Assembly: GCA_019359155.1 (NCBI GenBank)
Contig: JAHHHV010000082.1
Coordinates: 1 to 64,000, forward strand
Source of the DNA: Pegethrix bostrychoides GSE-TBD4-15B
GTDB lineage: Bacteria > Cyanobacteriota > Cyanobacteriia > Elainellales > Elainellaceae
Direction: 5' to 3'
Length of the DNA: 64,000 nt
The number at the start of each line of letters is the position of its first letter. The first letter of the stretch is position 1. The notes below the pieces were generated by a model. The model saw nothing but the letters and a program-made list of their open reading frames with translations, searched no databases and was not told the DNA's origin. Below, in pieces: positions 35,653 through 43,563 of this stretch. The position numbers and the translations under genes were made by a program.

Positions 35653-36030
35653 ATGCTGATTGTATTAATCTTGAATTTGCTGCTGGCGATGCTCTGCTGG
35701 TGGGGAATCTGGCAGATCTGGCGATTGCGACAAACGCTCGCCAGAGTCTCAGCTCAGATCAATTGGGTCGAAGCTCAGGCGCTACAGCTGCAAAATCTGC
35801 CGAGCGCCATGCCGATTCAGCGTCTGCAATCCCTGCGCCGCCAGTATCGGCAGACAATACTCAGCCTCCAGCAGACTCGACAGCTGCTGGGCCTACTGGA
35901 ATGGGGACGCTGGCTCTGGCAGCAGTCTCGTGCTCAGGGTTATACCAGTCAGAGCCATACCAGTCAGGTACATACCAGCCAGAGCCATACTAGCCAGCCT
36001 CAAAAGCGCCAAAAACGAGAGCAGTTTTAG
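35653..36030 (+). CDS. small membrane-anchored protein with HTSQ repeat tail
   Basis: The 125-aa protein has one N-terminal membrane segment (LIVLILNLLLAMLCWWGIW), a helical middle and a C-terminal run of YTSQSH/HTSQ repeats encoded by a 15-bp tandem repeat, ending in a basic cluster. I do not recognise the family. It opens a three-gene operon with the YtxH-like and DUF948-like proteins, all single-pass membrane proteins. Confidence 0.68.
   Translation: MLIVLILNLLLAMLCWWGIWQIWRLRQTLARVSAQINWVEAQALQLQNLPSAMPIQRLQSLRRQYRQTILSLQQTRQLLGLLEWGRWLWQQSRAQGYTSQSHTSQVHTSQSHTSQPQKRQKREQF
35941..35997. repeat. 15-bp tandem repeat, nearly four units, inside a coding region
   Basis: Units close to cataccagtcagagc start at 35941, 35956, 35971 and 35986 and encode the HTSQ tail. 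Confidence 0.85.
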
Positions 36031-36048
36031 CACCGGAGATCCATCACT

Positions 36049-36429
36049 ATGTCAGACGCTATGTCAGATCGTACGAACGCTGGAGGCATTTTTGTAGGCG
36101 GGCTGCTGCTGGGAGCCGCTGCTGGAGCCGTCGCTGGACTGCTGTTTGCGCCTAAGGCGGGACGTGAGACGCGCGAATTGCTCAGACAGTCTGCCGATGC
36201 CCTACCCGAACTTGCCGAAGACCTTTCAGCTACCGTGCAGATTCAGGCCGAGCGGCTCTCGGACAGCGCCCTGCGGAACTGGGACAATACGCTGCTGCGG
36301 CTGCGTGAAGCAATTGAGGCGGGTATTGAAGCCAGCCGTCAGGTTGAGCCGCCGACTCAGCCGCCCCTGCCGTTTGCACCGCTGCCAGAAGCGCAGCCGG
36401 GACGTGATGCCAGTCTGCCCCCCGTTTAG
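36049..36429 (+). CDS. YtxH domain-containing protein
   Basis: The 126-aa protein carries the YtxH signature: FVGGLLLGAAAGAVAGLLFAPKAGRETRELL, a glycine-rich membrane segment with the conserved FAPKxGxExR. Such proteins occur near stress and envelope genes with no defined biochemical role. The start is duplicated: ATGTCAGACGCT is followed by ATGTCAGATCGT, giving MSDAMSDR. GGAG stands upstream of the first ATG. It is the second gene of the 35653-36939 operon. Confidence 0.82.
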   Translation: MSDAMSDRTNAGGIFVGGLLLGAAAGAVAGLLFAPKAGRETRELLRQSADALPELAEDLSATVQIQAERLSDSALRNWDNTLLRLREAIEAGIEASRQVEPPTQPPLPFAPLPEAQPGRDASLPPV

Positions 36430-36456
36430 CAGTTTGCGCCTTGAGGATGCCAGCCT

Positions 36457-36939
36457 GTGACAGATCCTGTAGTTTGGTTGGGCGCATCGCTGTTTCTGGT
36501 AGCGGCCAGCCTAGCGTTGCTGCTGGTAGCAGCGTTGCCTGCGATCCAGGAAGTTGCCCGTGCAGCCCGCAGCGCCGAGAAGCTGTTCGATATTTTGAGC
36601 CGAGATCTGCCGCCGACCTTAGAAGCAATTCGGCTCACGGGTACAGAACTCACCGGACTCACCGACGACGTGAGCCAGAACGTGCAGGCTGCTAGCCGCG
36701 TTGTAACGCAGTTTGATCAGAGTCTCAGCGGGATTAAGCAGCAGGCGCAGCAGGCTGAACTGGCAAGGCGCAGCTTCAGCGTTGGCATTAAAGCCGCCTG
36801 GAAATCGCTGATGCAGCCTCGATCGGCTGAGTCCCACCAGCAGCCTGACAGCTTGACTAGCAGTTCGGGCCAGCCGCTTGCCGATCAGCGCATCTCTCGC
36901 TGTGCTGCTGTCGATCACGACTCGAACAGTGCTGATTGA
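36457..36939 (+). CDS. DUF948-like membrane protein
   Basis: The 160-aa protein begins at a GTG, has an N-terminal membrane segment (ASLFLVAASLALLLVAALPAI) and a coiled helical region (EVARAARSAEKLFDILSRDLPPTLEAIRLTGTELTGLTDDV) typical of DUF948 proteins. DUF948 and YtxH proteins are frequent neighbours, which supports both calls. The C-terminal 40 residues are low-complexity. Confidence 0.75.
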   Translation: MTDPVVWLGASLFLVAASLALLLVAALPAIQEVARAARSAEKLFDILSRDLPPTLEAIRLTGTELTGLTDDVSQNVQAASRVVTQFDQSLSGIKQQAQQAELARRSFSVGIKAAWKSLMQPRSAESHQQPDSLTSSSGQPLADQRISRCAAVDHDSNSAD

Positions 36940-36942
36940 GCT

Positions 36943-36964
36943 AGTTATGAGCCAGTTATGAGCC
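36943..36964. repeat. 11-bp direct duplication after the DUF948-like gene
   Basis: agttatgagcc occurs twice exactly and starts again a third time, within 4 bases of the stop codon. Confidence 0.8.
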
Positions 36965-37220
36965 AGTTAAAAGCTGATTCAGTAAAAGCCAATTACAGCA
37001 GAATAGATAAATAGATCATTAGATTCAGTAGACCGCAAATTCACGATTTCTGATCAACAGGATTTGCGAGCTGCTGGATTGCTTAATCCTGCGGCTCCTG
37101 GGGAGAATTCTTTTGATATGATGATCATGAGACGTAGGTAAACAAATGTAACAGCTGAATGGGCTGTCGACTGCTGCCTCGCCGCCTGGATTTAACCCTC
37201 ACGCCTGTTTTAGTTTGCTC

Positions 37221-38012
37221 ATGTCAATTCGACCCTTAAAAGCTCTTTTTATTGCTGCTGCCTGCCTGCTGCTGACTTGGGCAATTGCACCCGCTGCCTA
37301 TGCCTTTGACAATCCCGACCTGCTGCCCGACCAGCCGACGCTGATTATCGATCTGGCCAACTCTTTGACCGCCACTCAGCAGGCGACGCTCGACAAAGAC
37401 CTCAGCGACTTTGAGGCTGAAACGGGCTGGAAGCTGCGCGTCTTGACGCAATATGACCGCACGCCGGGTCGAGCCGTCAAGGACTTCTGGGGGTTAGACA
37501 ACCACAGCGTCATGCTGGTCGCTGATCCCAGAGGCGGCAATCTGCTCAGCTTTAGCGTCGGCGACGATCTGTTTGAGCTGATGCCCCGCACCTTTTGGAT
37601 CGAGCTGCAAACCCGCTTTGGCAATCAGTTTTTTGTCCGCGACAACGGCGAAGACGGCTCTATTTTGGAAGCGCTCAACTCCATCAAAACCTGTCTACGT
37701 CAGGGCGGCTGCTTGGTTGTGCCCGGTCTGCCCCGCGAGCAGTGGATTTTGACACTGATTACCTCGGCGGTCGGCGGTCTGGTTTTTGGCTTTGCCGCCC
37801 AGCCGCGCGAACCTGGTAAATTTTTCTCCTGGCAGTGGGCGCTAATTTTTTCGCCGCTCTGGGGGATCTTGTTTATCGCCTTTGGCGTTGGCCCAGTTGT
37901 GACTCGCACCTCTGAGTGGCTGCCGTTGGCGCGTAACGTAGCTGGCTTTTTGCTGGGAGCACTGGTTGCGTTTCTGTCTCCGATGCTGGCCGCCCCTGCT
38001 TCCGAGTCTTGA
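37221..38012 (+). CDS. psb32: TPM-domain protein, Psb32-like
   Basis: The 263-aa protein has a signal peptide (residues 1-29, ending AYAF), then a TPM (TLP18.3/Psb32) domain: PTLIIDLANSLTATQQATLDKDLSDFEAETGWKLRVLT with the later SFSVGDDLFELMPRTFW. Two C-terminal membrane segments follow. Psb32 and its plant relative TLP18.3 help protect and repair photosystem II at the lumenal side. The ATG at 37221 is preferred to TTG at 37215. The stop codon lies in the first unit of a 13-bp tandem repeat. Confidence 0.85.
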   Translation: MSIRPLKALFIAAACLLLTWAIAPAAYAFDNPDLLPDQPTLIIDLANSLTATQQATLDKDLSDFEAETGWKLRVLTQYDRTPGRAVKDFWGLDNHSVMLVADPRGGNLLSFSVGDDLFELMPRTFWIELQTRFGNQFFVRDNGEDGSILEALNSIKTCLRQGGCLVVPGLPREQWILTLITSAVGGLVFGFAAQPREPGKFFSWQWALIFSPLWGILFIAFGVGPVVTRTSEWLPLARNVAGFLLGALVAFLSPMLAAPASES

Positions 38013-38065
38013 GGTTGCCTCTTGAGGCTGGCTCTTGAGGCTGGCTCTTGAGGCTGGCTCTTGAG
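38007..38065. repeat. 13-bp tandem repeat across the psb32 stop codon
   Basis: tcttgaggctggc is repeated four and a half times (first unit with two changes). The TGA stop of psb32 lies in the first unit. Confidence 0.9.
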
Positions 38066-38159
38066 ATTTCAGCGCGCCATTCCCGTAAAACTCAACACGC
38101 GAGACTCCCCAATTGCGGTCTAATGAAAGTGGACTATACTGCTAGGGTTTGGGGTGGAA

Positions 38160-38789
38160 ATGGAGTGGCATCCGACTGACGCTCAGAGTTTGAGCCTGAT
38201 TGATCGCGAAATTGGCAACCATTGCTTCTCGCCTTCGGAATATGAAATTGTCCGGCGGGTGATCTATGCCACCGCTGATTTTGAGTACAAGTCGCTGATT
38301 CGGTTCTCGGAGCAGGCGTTGCAGTCAGGGGCGGCAGCTTTGGCAGCTCGTAGCACAATCATTGTAGATGTGCCGATGGTTCAGGTTGGGATCGCGCCCG
38401 TGATCCAGACCACCTTTGCCAATCCGGTCTATTGCAGTATGGAAACGCTAACTCGACCTCAGCGCGACCGGACGCAGGCCGCCTGGGGGATGGAGACACT
38501 GGCTCGCCGCTACCCGGAAGGCATTTTTGTGATTGGTCAGGCTCAGACGGCGCTAGTGTCTCTGGTGGAGCTGATTGAGGCGGAAGAAATTCGTCCAGCG
38601 CTGGTGATTGGCACGCCTGCCGGGTTTGTCGGAGTGGATGTGGCTGTTGAGCGGCTGCAAGACTCGTTGGTGCCGCATATTCGGATCGACGGACGCAAGG
38701 GCAGCGCGGTTGTGGCTTCTGCCATCGTTAATGGACTTGTGGATCTGGCTTGGCAGGCTTATGGGCAGGAGAGCAATACGATGAGCTGA
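38160..38789 (+). CDS. cobH: precorrin-8X methylmutase (CobH/CbiC)
   Basis: The protein of 209 aa catalyses the 11-to-12 methyl shift giving hydrogenobyrinate or cobyrinate in cobalamin synthesis. Conserved segments are TADFEYKSLIRFSEQAL, STIIVDVPMVQVGI, and AEEIRPALVIGTPAGFVGVDVA, which lines the substrate site. The ATG at 38160 follows a GGGGTGG; a GTG at 38154 would add two residues. No other cobalamin gene or B12 riboswitch is adjacent. Confidence 0.94.
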   Translation: MEWHPTDAQSLSLIDREIGNHCFSPSEYEIVRRVIYATADFEYKSLIRFSEQALQSGAAALAARSTIIVDVPMVQVGIAPVIQTTFANPVYCSMETLTRPQRDRTQAAWGMETLARRYPEGIFVIGQAQTALVSLVELIEAEEIRPALVIGTPAGFVGVDVAVERLQDSLVPHIRIDGRKGSAVVASAIVNGLVDLAWQAYGQESNTMS

Positions 38790-39041
38790 AGGTTACTGAG
38801 AGTTTAGGCGCTGAAGCGATTAAGTTTCCCAAGGCAAACACTCTAGCTGGCAGTAGATTGAAGCGCTCTAGAATCTTTATCTATGAGGTTTGAGAGTTGC
38901 GCCGCAATTTGCTACGCTCTGTTAAGCTTTGTTTTAGATTGTTTATAAGGCTGACAGGGCTGTTCTTGCCGTGCAAGATTCGCCGCCTGTAAAAAATTCT
39001 TTTTCATATCTGTTCAGTATTTGATTTAGGCAGGTACCTCC

Positions 39042-41366
39042 ATGTCCATGACCGTTGCTCCCGACCAGATCGATCGGATTGTTTGGAACCAACATCACGA
39101 TCCGTTTGAAGTGCTTGGCCCCCATGAAATTCATCAGAACGGGAAATCGACCTGGATCGTCCGTGCCTATTTGCCGCGTGCTGATGCGGCCTGGGTGATT
39201 CTGCCTGCCGAGCGTCAGGAGCAGCCGATGCAGGCGGTGCATCACCCCCACTTCTTTGAATGCACGTTAGAAAAAGCAGACCTGTCCAACTATCAGCTTC
39301 GCATCCGAGAAGGCGAGCATGAGCGCGTCACCTATGACCCTTACGCCTTCCGCTCGCCGCTGCTCACCGACTATGACATCCACCTGTTTGGCGAAGGCAA
39401 TCACCACCGGATCTACGAAAAGCTGGGAGCACATCTCACGCAAGTCAATGGCGTAGAGGGGGTCTATTTTGCAGTCTGGGCACCGAACGCTCGCAACGTC
39501 TCAGTACTGGGTGATTTCAACCAGTGGGACGGGCGCGAGCACCAGATGCGGATTAGAGATGGCGGCATCTGGGAGCTGTTTATTCCCAGCGTCAAGCCGG
39601 GATCTAGCTACAAATATGAGGTAAAGAACCAGGCAGGGCATATCTATGAGAAAACCGATCCCCACGGCTTTCAACAGGAAGTGCGCCCCAAAACAGCCTC
39701 GATTGTCTGCGATCTGGCCACCTATAGCTGGAACGACAGCGCTTGGCTGGAAAAGCGCCGCAATACCGACCCGCTGCTGGAACCAATTTCGGTCTACGAA
39801 GTGCATCTAGGCTCTTGGATGCATGGCGACTACAACGAGCCAGCCCATGACGGCGACGGTCAGCTCATTCCGCCCGTAATAGTCGCTGACCTGAAGCCGG
39901 GTGCCCGCTTCTTGACCTACCGGGAGCTAGCTGCCAAGCTGATCCCCTATGTTAAAGAGCTGAACTTTACTCACATTGAGCTGCTGCCCGTTACCGAGCA
40001 TCCGTTTGACGGCTCCTGGGGCTATCAGGTGACGGGTTTCTATGCGGCTACCTCGCGCTACGGCAGTCCGCAAGACTTCATGTATTTCGTCGATCAGTGC
40101 CACCAAAACGACATTGGCGTGATCATGGACTGGGTGCCGGGGCATTTCCCTAAGGACGGGCATGGGCTGGCTAATTTTGACGGCACGGCACTCTACGAAT
40201 ATGCGGACTCGCGCAAGGGCGAGCATAAAGAGTGGGGAACGCTGGTGTTCAACTATGGCCGCAACGAGGTGCGGAACTTCTTGGTGGCCAACGCTCTATT
40301 CTGGTTCGATAAGTTCCATATCGATGGAATTCGAGTGGATGCCGTTGCCTCAATGCTCTACCTCGACTATCTGCGTCCGGCTGGCGAATGGGTGCCCAAC
40401 CAATATGGCGGACGCGAGCATATCGAAGCTGCCGACTTCTTGCGACAGCTCAATCACCTGATTTTTGGCTATTTCCCAGGTGCGCTCTCGATTGCCGAAG
40501 AATCTACTACCTGGCCGATGGTCTCCTGGCCGACCTACATGGGGGGCTTGGGCTTCAACTTGAAGTGGAGCATGGGCTGGATGCACGACATGCTGGACTA
40601 TTTCCATATGGATCCCTGGTTCCGGCAATTCCACCAAAACAACGTCACCTTCAGCATCATGTATGCCTTCACCGAAAACTTCATGCTGGCGCTGTCGCAT
40701 GATGAGGTGGTGCATGGCAAAAGCCCCATGATTGGCAAGATGCCGGGGGACGAATGGCAGAAGATGGCGAATATGCGCTGTCTGTATGGCTATATGTTCA
40801 CGCATCCCGGCAAGAAGACGCTGTTTATGAGCATGGAGTTTGGCCAGTGGACGGAGTGGAACGTCTGGGGCGACCTAGAATGGCATCTGCTCAACTCTGA
40901 GCCACACCGAAAGCTAAACTATTTCATGAGCCGCCTCAATGCGCTCTACCGCAGCGAGCCAGCTCTCTATACACAGGACTTCTCATTTGACGGCTTTGAG
41001 TGGATTGATTGCAGCGACAATCGGCACAGCGTTGTGGCCTTTTTGCGGCGTGCCAAAGATGATCCCAAGGAGTTTATCGTCACGGTTTGCAACTTTACGC
41101 CGCAGCCGCATTCTCACTATCGCGTTGGCGTGCCGGAGTTTGGCTTCTACAGCGAGCTACTCAACAGCGACTCGCGCGAGTTTGGCGGCAGCAACATGGG
41201 CAATTTGGGTGGCAAATGGGCAGAAGAATGGTCGCTGCACAACCAGCCCTACTCGATCGACCTTTGCCTGCCGCCTCTAGGCGTGCTGGTGCTAAAGCTA
41301 GATCGTCAGAAAACTGAGGAAGCTTTGCAGGCGAGACAGCTAGCTGCTGCGCCGGCAGAGGCCTAG
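39042..41366 (+). CDS. glgB: 1,4-alpha-glucan branching enzyme
   Basis: The 774-aa enzyme introduces alpha-1,6 branches in glycogen. It has the two N-terminal CBM48-like modules of bacterial GlgB, then the GH13 barrel: VTEHPFDGSWGYQ, HIDGIRVDAVASM (nucleophile D433), SIAEESTTWP (acid/base E486) and ALSHDEVVHGKSP, and a C-terminal beta domain. Length and motifs are complete. It is transcribed alone, after a 252-base leader region with no clear structure. Confidence 0.98.
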   Translation: MSMTVAPDQIDRIVWNQHHDPFEVLGPHEIHQNGKSTWIVRAYLPRADAAWVILPAERQEQPMQAVHHPHFFECTLEKADLSNYQLRIREGEHERVTYDPYAFRSPLLTDYDIHLFGEGNHHRIYEKLGAHLTQVNGVEGVYFAVWAPNARNVSVLGDFNQWDGREHQMRIRDGGIWELFIPSVKPGSSYKYEVKNQAGHIYEKTDPHGFQQEVRPKTASIVCDLATYSWNDSAWLEKRRNTDPLLEPISVYEVHLGSWMHGDYNEPAHDGDGQLIPPVIVADLKPGARFLTYRELAAKLIPYVKELNFTHIELLPVTEHPFDGSWGYQVTGFYAATSRYGSPQDFMYFVDQCHQNDIGVIMDWVPGHFPKDGHGLANFDGTALYEYADSRKGEHKEWGTLVFNYGRNEVRNFLVANALFWFDKFHIDGIRVDAVASMLYLDYLRPAGEWVPNQYGGREHIEAADFLRQLNHLIFGYFPGALSIAEESTTWPMVSWPTYMGGLGFNLKWSMGWMHDMLDYFHMDPWFRQFHQNNVTFSIMYAFTENFMLALSHDEVVHGKSPMIGKMPGDEWQKMANMRCLYGYMFTHPGKKTLFMSMEFGQWTEWNVWGDLEWHLLNSEPHRKLNYFMSRLNALYRSEPALYTQDFSFDGFEWIDCSDNRHSVVAFLRRAKDDPKEFIVTVCNFTPQPHSHYRVGVPEFGFYSELLNSDSREFGGSNMGNLGGKWAEEWSLHNQPYSIDLCLPPLGVLVLKLDRQKTEEALQARQLAAAPAEA

Positions 41367-41386
41367 CAGCTAGCTATCTCACGCAA

Positions 41387-41416
41387 TCTCCTGACAGTCT
41401 CCTGATAGTCTCCTGA
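41387..41416. repeat. 11-bp tandem repeat after glgB
   Basis: tctcctgacag, tctcctgatag and a third partial copy lie between the converging glgB and CYTH genes. Confidence 0.8.
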
Positions 41417-41429
41417 AAATAACGTATCT

Positions 41430-41897
41430 TCACCAGCGGCAATACGGGTGGTTGACTAGATTCGCGTTGAAGTAGCGCGGATCATCCGACACCTCTAGGC
41501 CAATCCAGTCCGGCAGCTCAATGCTTTGATCGGCCTGAGAAAGCTCAATCTCGGCTACGATGAGTCCCTGATTCTCGCCGGCAAATTCATCGACCTCCCA
41601 GACTAAACCCGACGCGACCGGAATCCGATAGCGCGTTTTTTCGATTAACGGCAACTGGCAAAGGCGATCCAACAGCTGCGCCGCATCCTCTAGCGGAATG
41701 CCATACTCATATTCAGCACGGCTAATGCCAGCGGTGCTGCCTTTGATAGTCAAGTAGCCCTGGTTGCCCGCAACTCGCACCCGCACCGTGCAGCCCGGAC
41801 GGCTGGCGAGATAGCCTTGTCGATAGAGGATGCCTTCAGCCAGTCCTCGCCAGCCTTCGTTTTGCACCAAAAATTTGCGCTCGATTTCAATGCCCAT
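41430..41897 (-). CDS. CYTH domain (triphosphate tunnel metalloenzyme) protein
   Basis: The 155-aa protein starts with the diagnostic EIERKFLV, followed by charged beta strands that form the tunnel (RVRVAGNQGYLTIKG, EYEYGIPLEDA, KTRYRIP, WEVDEFAGENQGLIVAEIEL). Bacterial members of this size hydrolyse tripolyphosphate or related triphosphates; adenylate cyclase activity is another possibility. It converges with glgB. Confidence 0.9.
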   Translation of the reverse strand: MGIEIERKFLVQNEGWRGLAEGILYRQGYLASRPGCTVRVRVAGNQGYLTIKGSTAGISRAEYEYGIPLEDAAQLLDRLCQLPLIEKTRYRIPVASGLVWEVDEFAGENQGLIVAEIELSQADQSIELPDWIGLEVSDDPRYFNANLVNHPYCRW

Positions 41898-41984
41898 GCT
41901 GTTCTCCTGTTTTCTGGCCTTTTATCTGGCATATTACCTAGCTTTTTGTCTGGCATTCCGTCTGGCCTAATGCTCTAGCCACCC

Positions 41985-42584
41985 ATGAGTGAACCCATCA
42001 CGACGCTCACCGACTATGCGCTGGCGGGGGTTGCCTGTATTTTTGCAGGCTTTTTGCTGCGGATCGGCTGGCTGAAGCGGCAAGTTTCGGTAGGCTGCTG
42101 GGGGATGGCGTTTGGCTTTGTGGCTCTGGCGGCGGCTTTGGGTGGCACCTGTCACGGATTTTCCGCGCAGCTTGGCGCGTTGGGATATGACCTCTGGCGC
42201 GCCATGATTTACAGCCTCAGCTGGGCAAGTCTAATGCTGCTGAGCGGCAGTGTGATCGGCAGTTCGGTGCGTCCTTACCGCAACTGGCTGCTGCTAGCGG
42301 CGCTAATCAAAACGCTGTGGCTCTGGGGTAGCTCTCCTCACTTTGAAGCTGCTGCGCTTGACTACATGATTTCACTGGGGATAGCGCTGCTGCTGCAAGC
42401 TTGGCGACCTGCGGCAGCATCTCCCTGGCTGGCATCGGGAATCCTGACTTCCGGGCTGGCGCTGATCTTGCTCCACGGTCAGCCCTCGGTCGGCGGGTTG
42501 ACTGGCGCTGATCTCTACCATCTGGTACAGCTGATTGGGTTGGGGCTGCTCTATCAGGGAGCTAAACGCCTCAGAGATCGATGA
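41985..42584 (+). CDS. multi-pass membrane protein of unknown function
   Basis: The 199-aa protein is almost entirely hydrophobic, with about seven membrane segments. Scattered His and acidic residues (GGTCHGF, SPHFEAAALDY, DLYHLVQ) recall ceramidase/CREST-like membrane hydrolases and DUF6962-type proteins, but the match is by impression only. It is divergent from the CYTH gene by 87 bases and converges with the methyltransferase gene. Confidence 0.65.
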   Translation: MSEPITTLTDYALAGVACIFAGFLLRIGWLKRQVSVGCWGMAFGFVALAAALGGTCHGFSAQLGALGYDLWRAMIYSLSWASLMLLSGSVIGSSVRPYRNWLLLAALIKTLWLWGSSPHFEAAALDYMISLGIALLLQAWRPAAASPWLASGILTSGLALILLHGQPSVGGLTGADLYHLVQLIGLGLLYQGAKRLRDR

Positions 42585-42603
42585 GGTGAGCCAAGTTGCA
42601 GAA

Positions 42604-43374
42604 TCACGCAGCGATAGTGCAAAGATAGTAAAGCCACAGGTCGGGGCTGGCATCCGCGCTGTCGGTAATCTCTAGGCCGCTTTGCCAGGAGTAGATCCAG
42701 CTTGTTTGGAATGCGGCCAGCTGCTGAATCTGTACCTGCGGTCTGACGTAGTAAGTTTGCAGCCGAAAATTATGCGACTCATCTCGGATTACGGCATGGT
42801 CAGCAGCTTTCAGCCGCCTGGGGCTAATTGAGCGATTCAAGCCGCGCAGCAGCAGCAGCATTACCAGATTGCTGTAGGTGGTGAGCGGGTTCCGGCTGAG
42901 CTGGTTCTTCCAGCAAAACATCTGCTCCATTGCCTGCAAATTGTGGCTAGAGAAGCAAAAATATCCGCCCGGTCTACAAATTCTACGCACCTCTTGCAGC
43001 ACCCGCAGCCTGTCGGCATGAGGCATATAGTCTAGGCCATTAAAGCTAAACAGCACAAAGTCAAACGAATTATCTGCAAACTGAGGCATGGCTCTAGCAT
43101 CGCCGCATTCAAAGACTCGATCGGCAAAACGCTGTCGGCAGGCGGCAATCATCTTGGCTGAGCTGTCGATGCCGATATAGCTGGCTACAGCTGGTGCAAA
43201 ATGCAGCGTCGTGCGACCGCCGCCGACACCAATATCGAGCATCTGCATTTTAGGCAGTCGATCTCGCAGCAGATTGAAGATAGTCTGTTCAGCAGGCTGA
43301 AGTTCACGGAGGGCAGCGTAATGTCGGACAATGCGGCGGGTGGCATAGGTTCTTTGATTTTCTGTATCAGCCAT
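42604..43374 (-). CDS. class I SAM-dependent methyltransferase
   Basis: The 256-aa enzyme has the Rossmann-type SAM-binding core: MQMLDIGVGGGRTTLHFAP is motif I, YIGIDSSAKMIAACRQRF gives the acidic end of strand 2, and FDFVLFSFNGLDYMPHADRLRVLQEVRRICRPGGYFCFSSHN is the DUF-like Methyltransf_11 C-part. The acceptor cannot be inferred. It is divergent from smc. Confidence 0.88.
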   Translation of the reverse strand: MADTENQRTYATRRIVRHYAALRELQPAEQTIFNLLRDRLPKMQMLDIGVGGGRTTLHFAPAVASYIGIDSSAKMIAACRQRFADRVFECGDARAMPQFADNSFDFVLFSFNGLDYMPHADRLRVLQEVRRICRPGGYFCFSSHNLQAMEQMFCWKNQLSRNPLTTYSNLVMLLLLRGLNRSISPRRLKAADHAVIRDESHNFRLQTYYVRPQVQIQQLAAFQTSWIYSWQSGLEITDSADASPDLWLYYLCTIAA

Positions 43375-43510
43375 TGGCTCATCTTAGCTGGCTGCTGCCG
43401 CCGAACTAGATTTTTATAGCCCTGTCGGGTCAGTTTTGGTTTTTTTGAGTAAAGTAAAGAGCAACTTTGCCGTTTTCGCCAGATTTCCTAGCTTAATCTT
43501 CCTAGACCCC

Positions 43511-43538
43511 TTGATTTTTCTTTGTAAGTTAGTATATT
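43511..43538 (+). promoter_or_regulatory. predicted promoter of smc
   Basis: TTGATT (43511-43516) and TATATT (43533-43538) are separated by 16 bases and lie just upstream of the smc start. The expected transcription start is near 43545, giving a short leader. Confidence 0.5.
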
Positions 43539-43563
43539 CGTACTAAGACCCAATAGGCAGCCT

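Noticed and set aside
38013-38159. Search for a B12 riboswitch before cobH
   Set aside because: The spacer holds the 13-bp array and no B12-box or pseudoknot-like sequence, and is too short for the full element.
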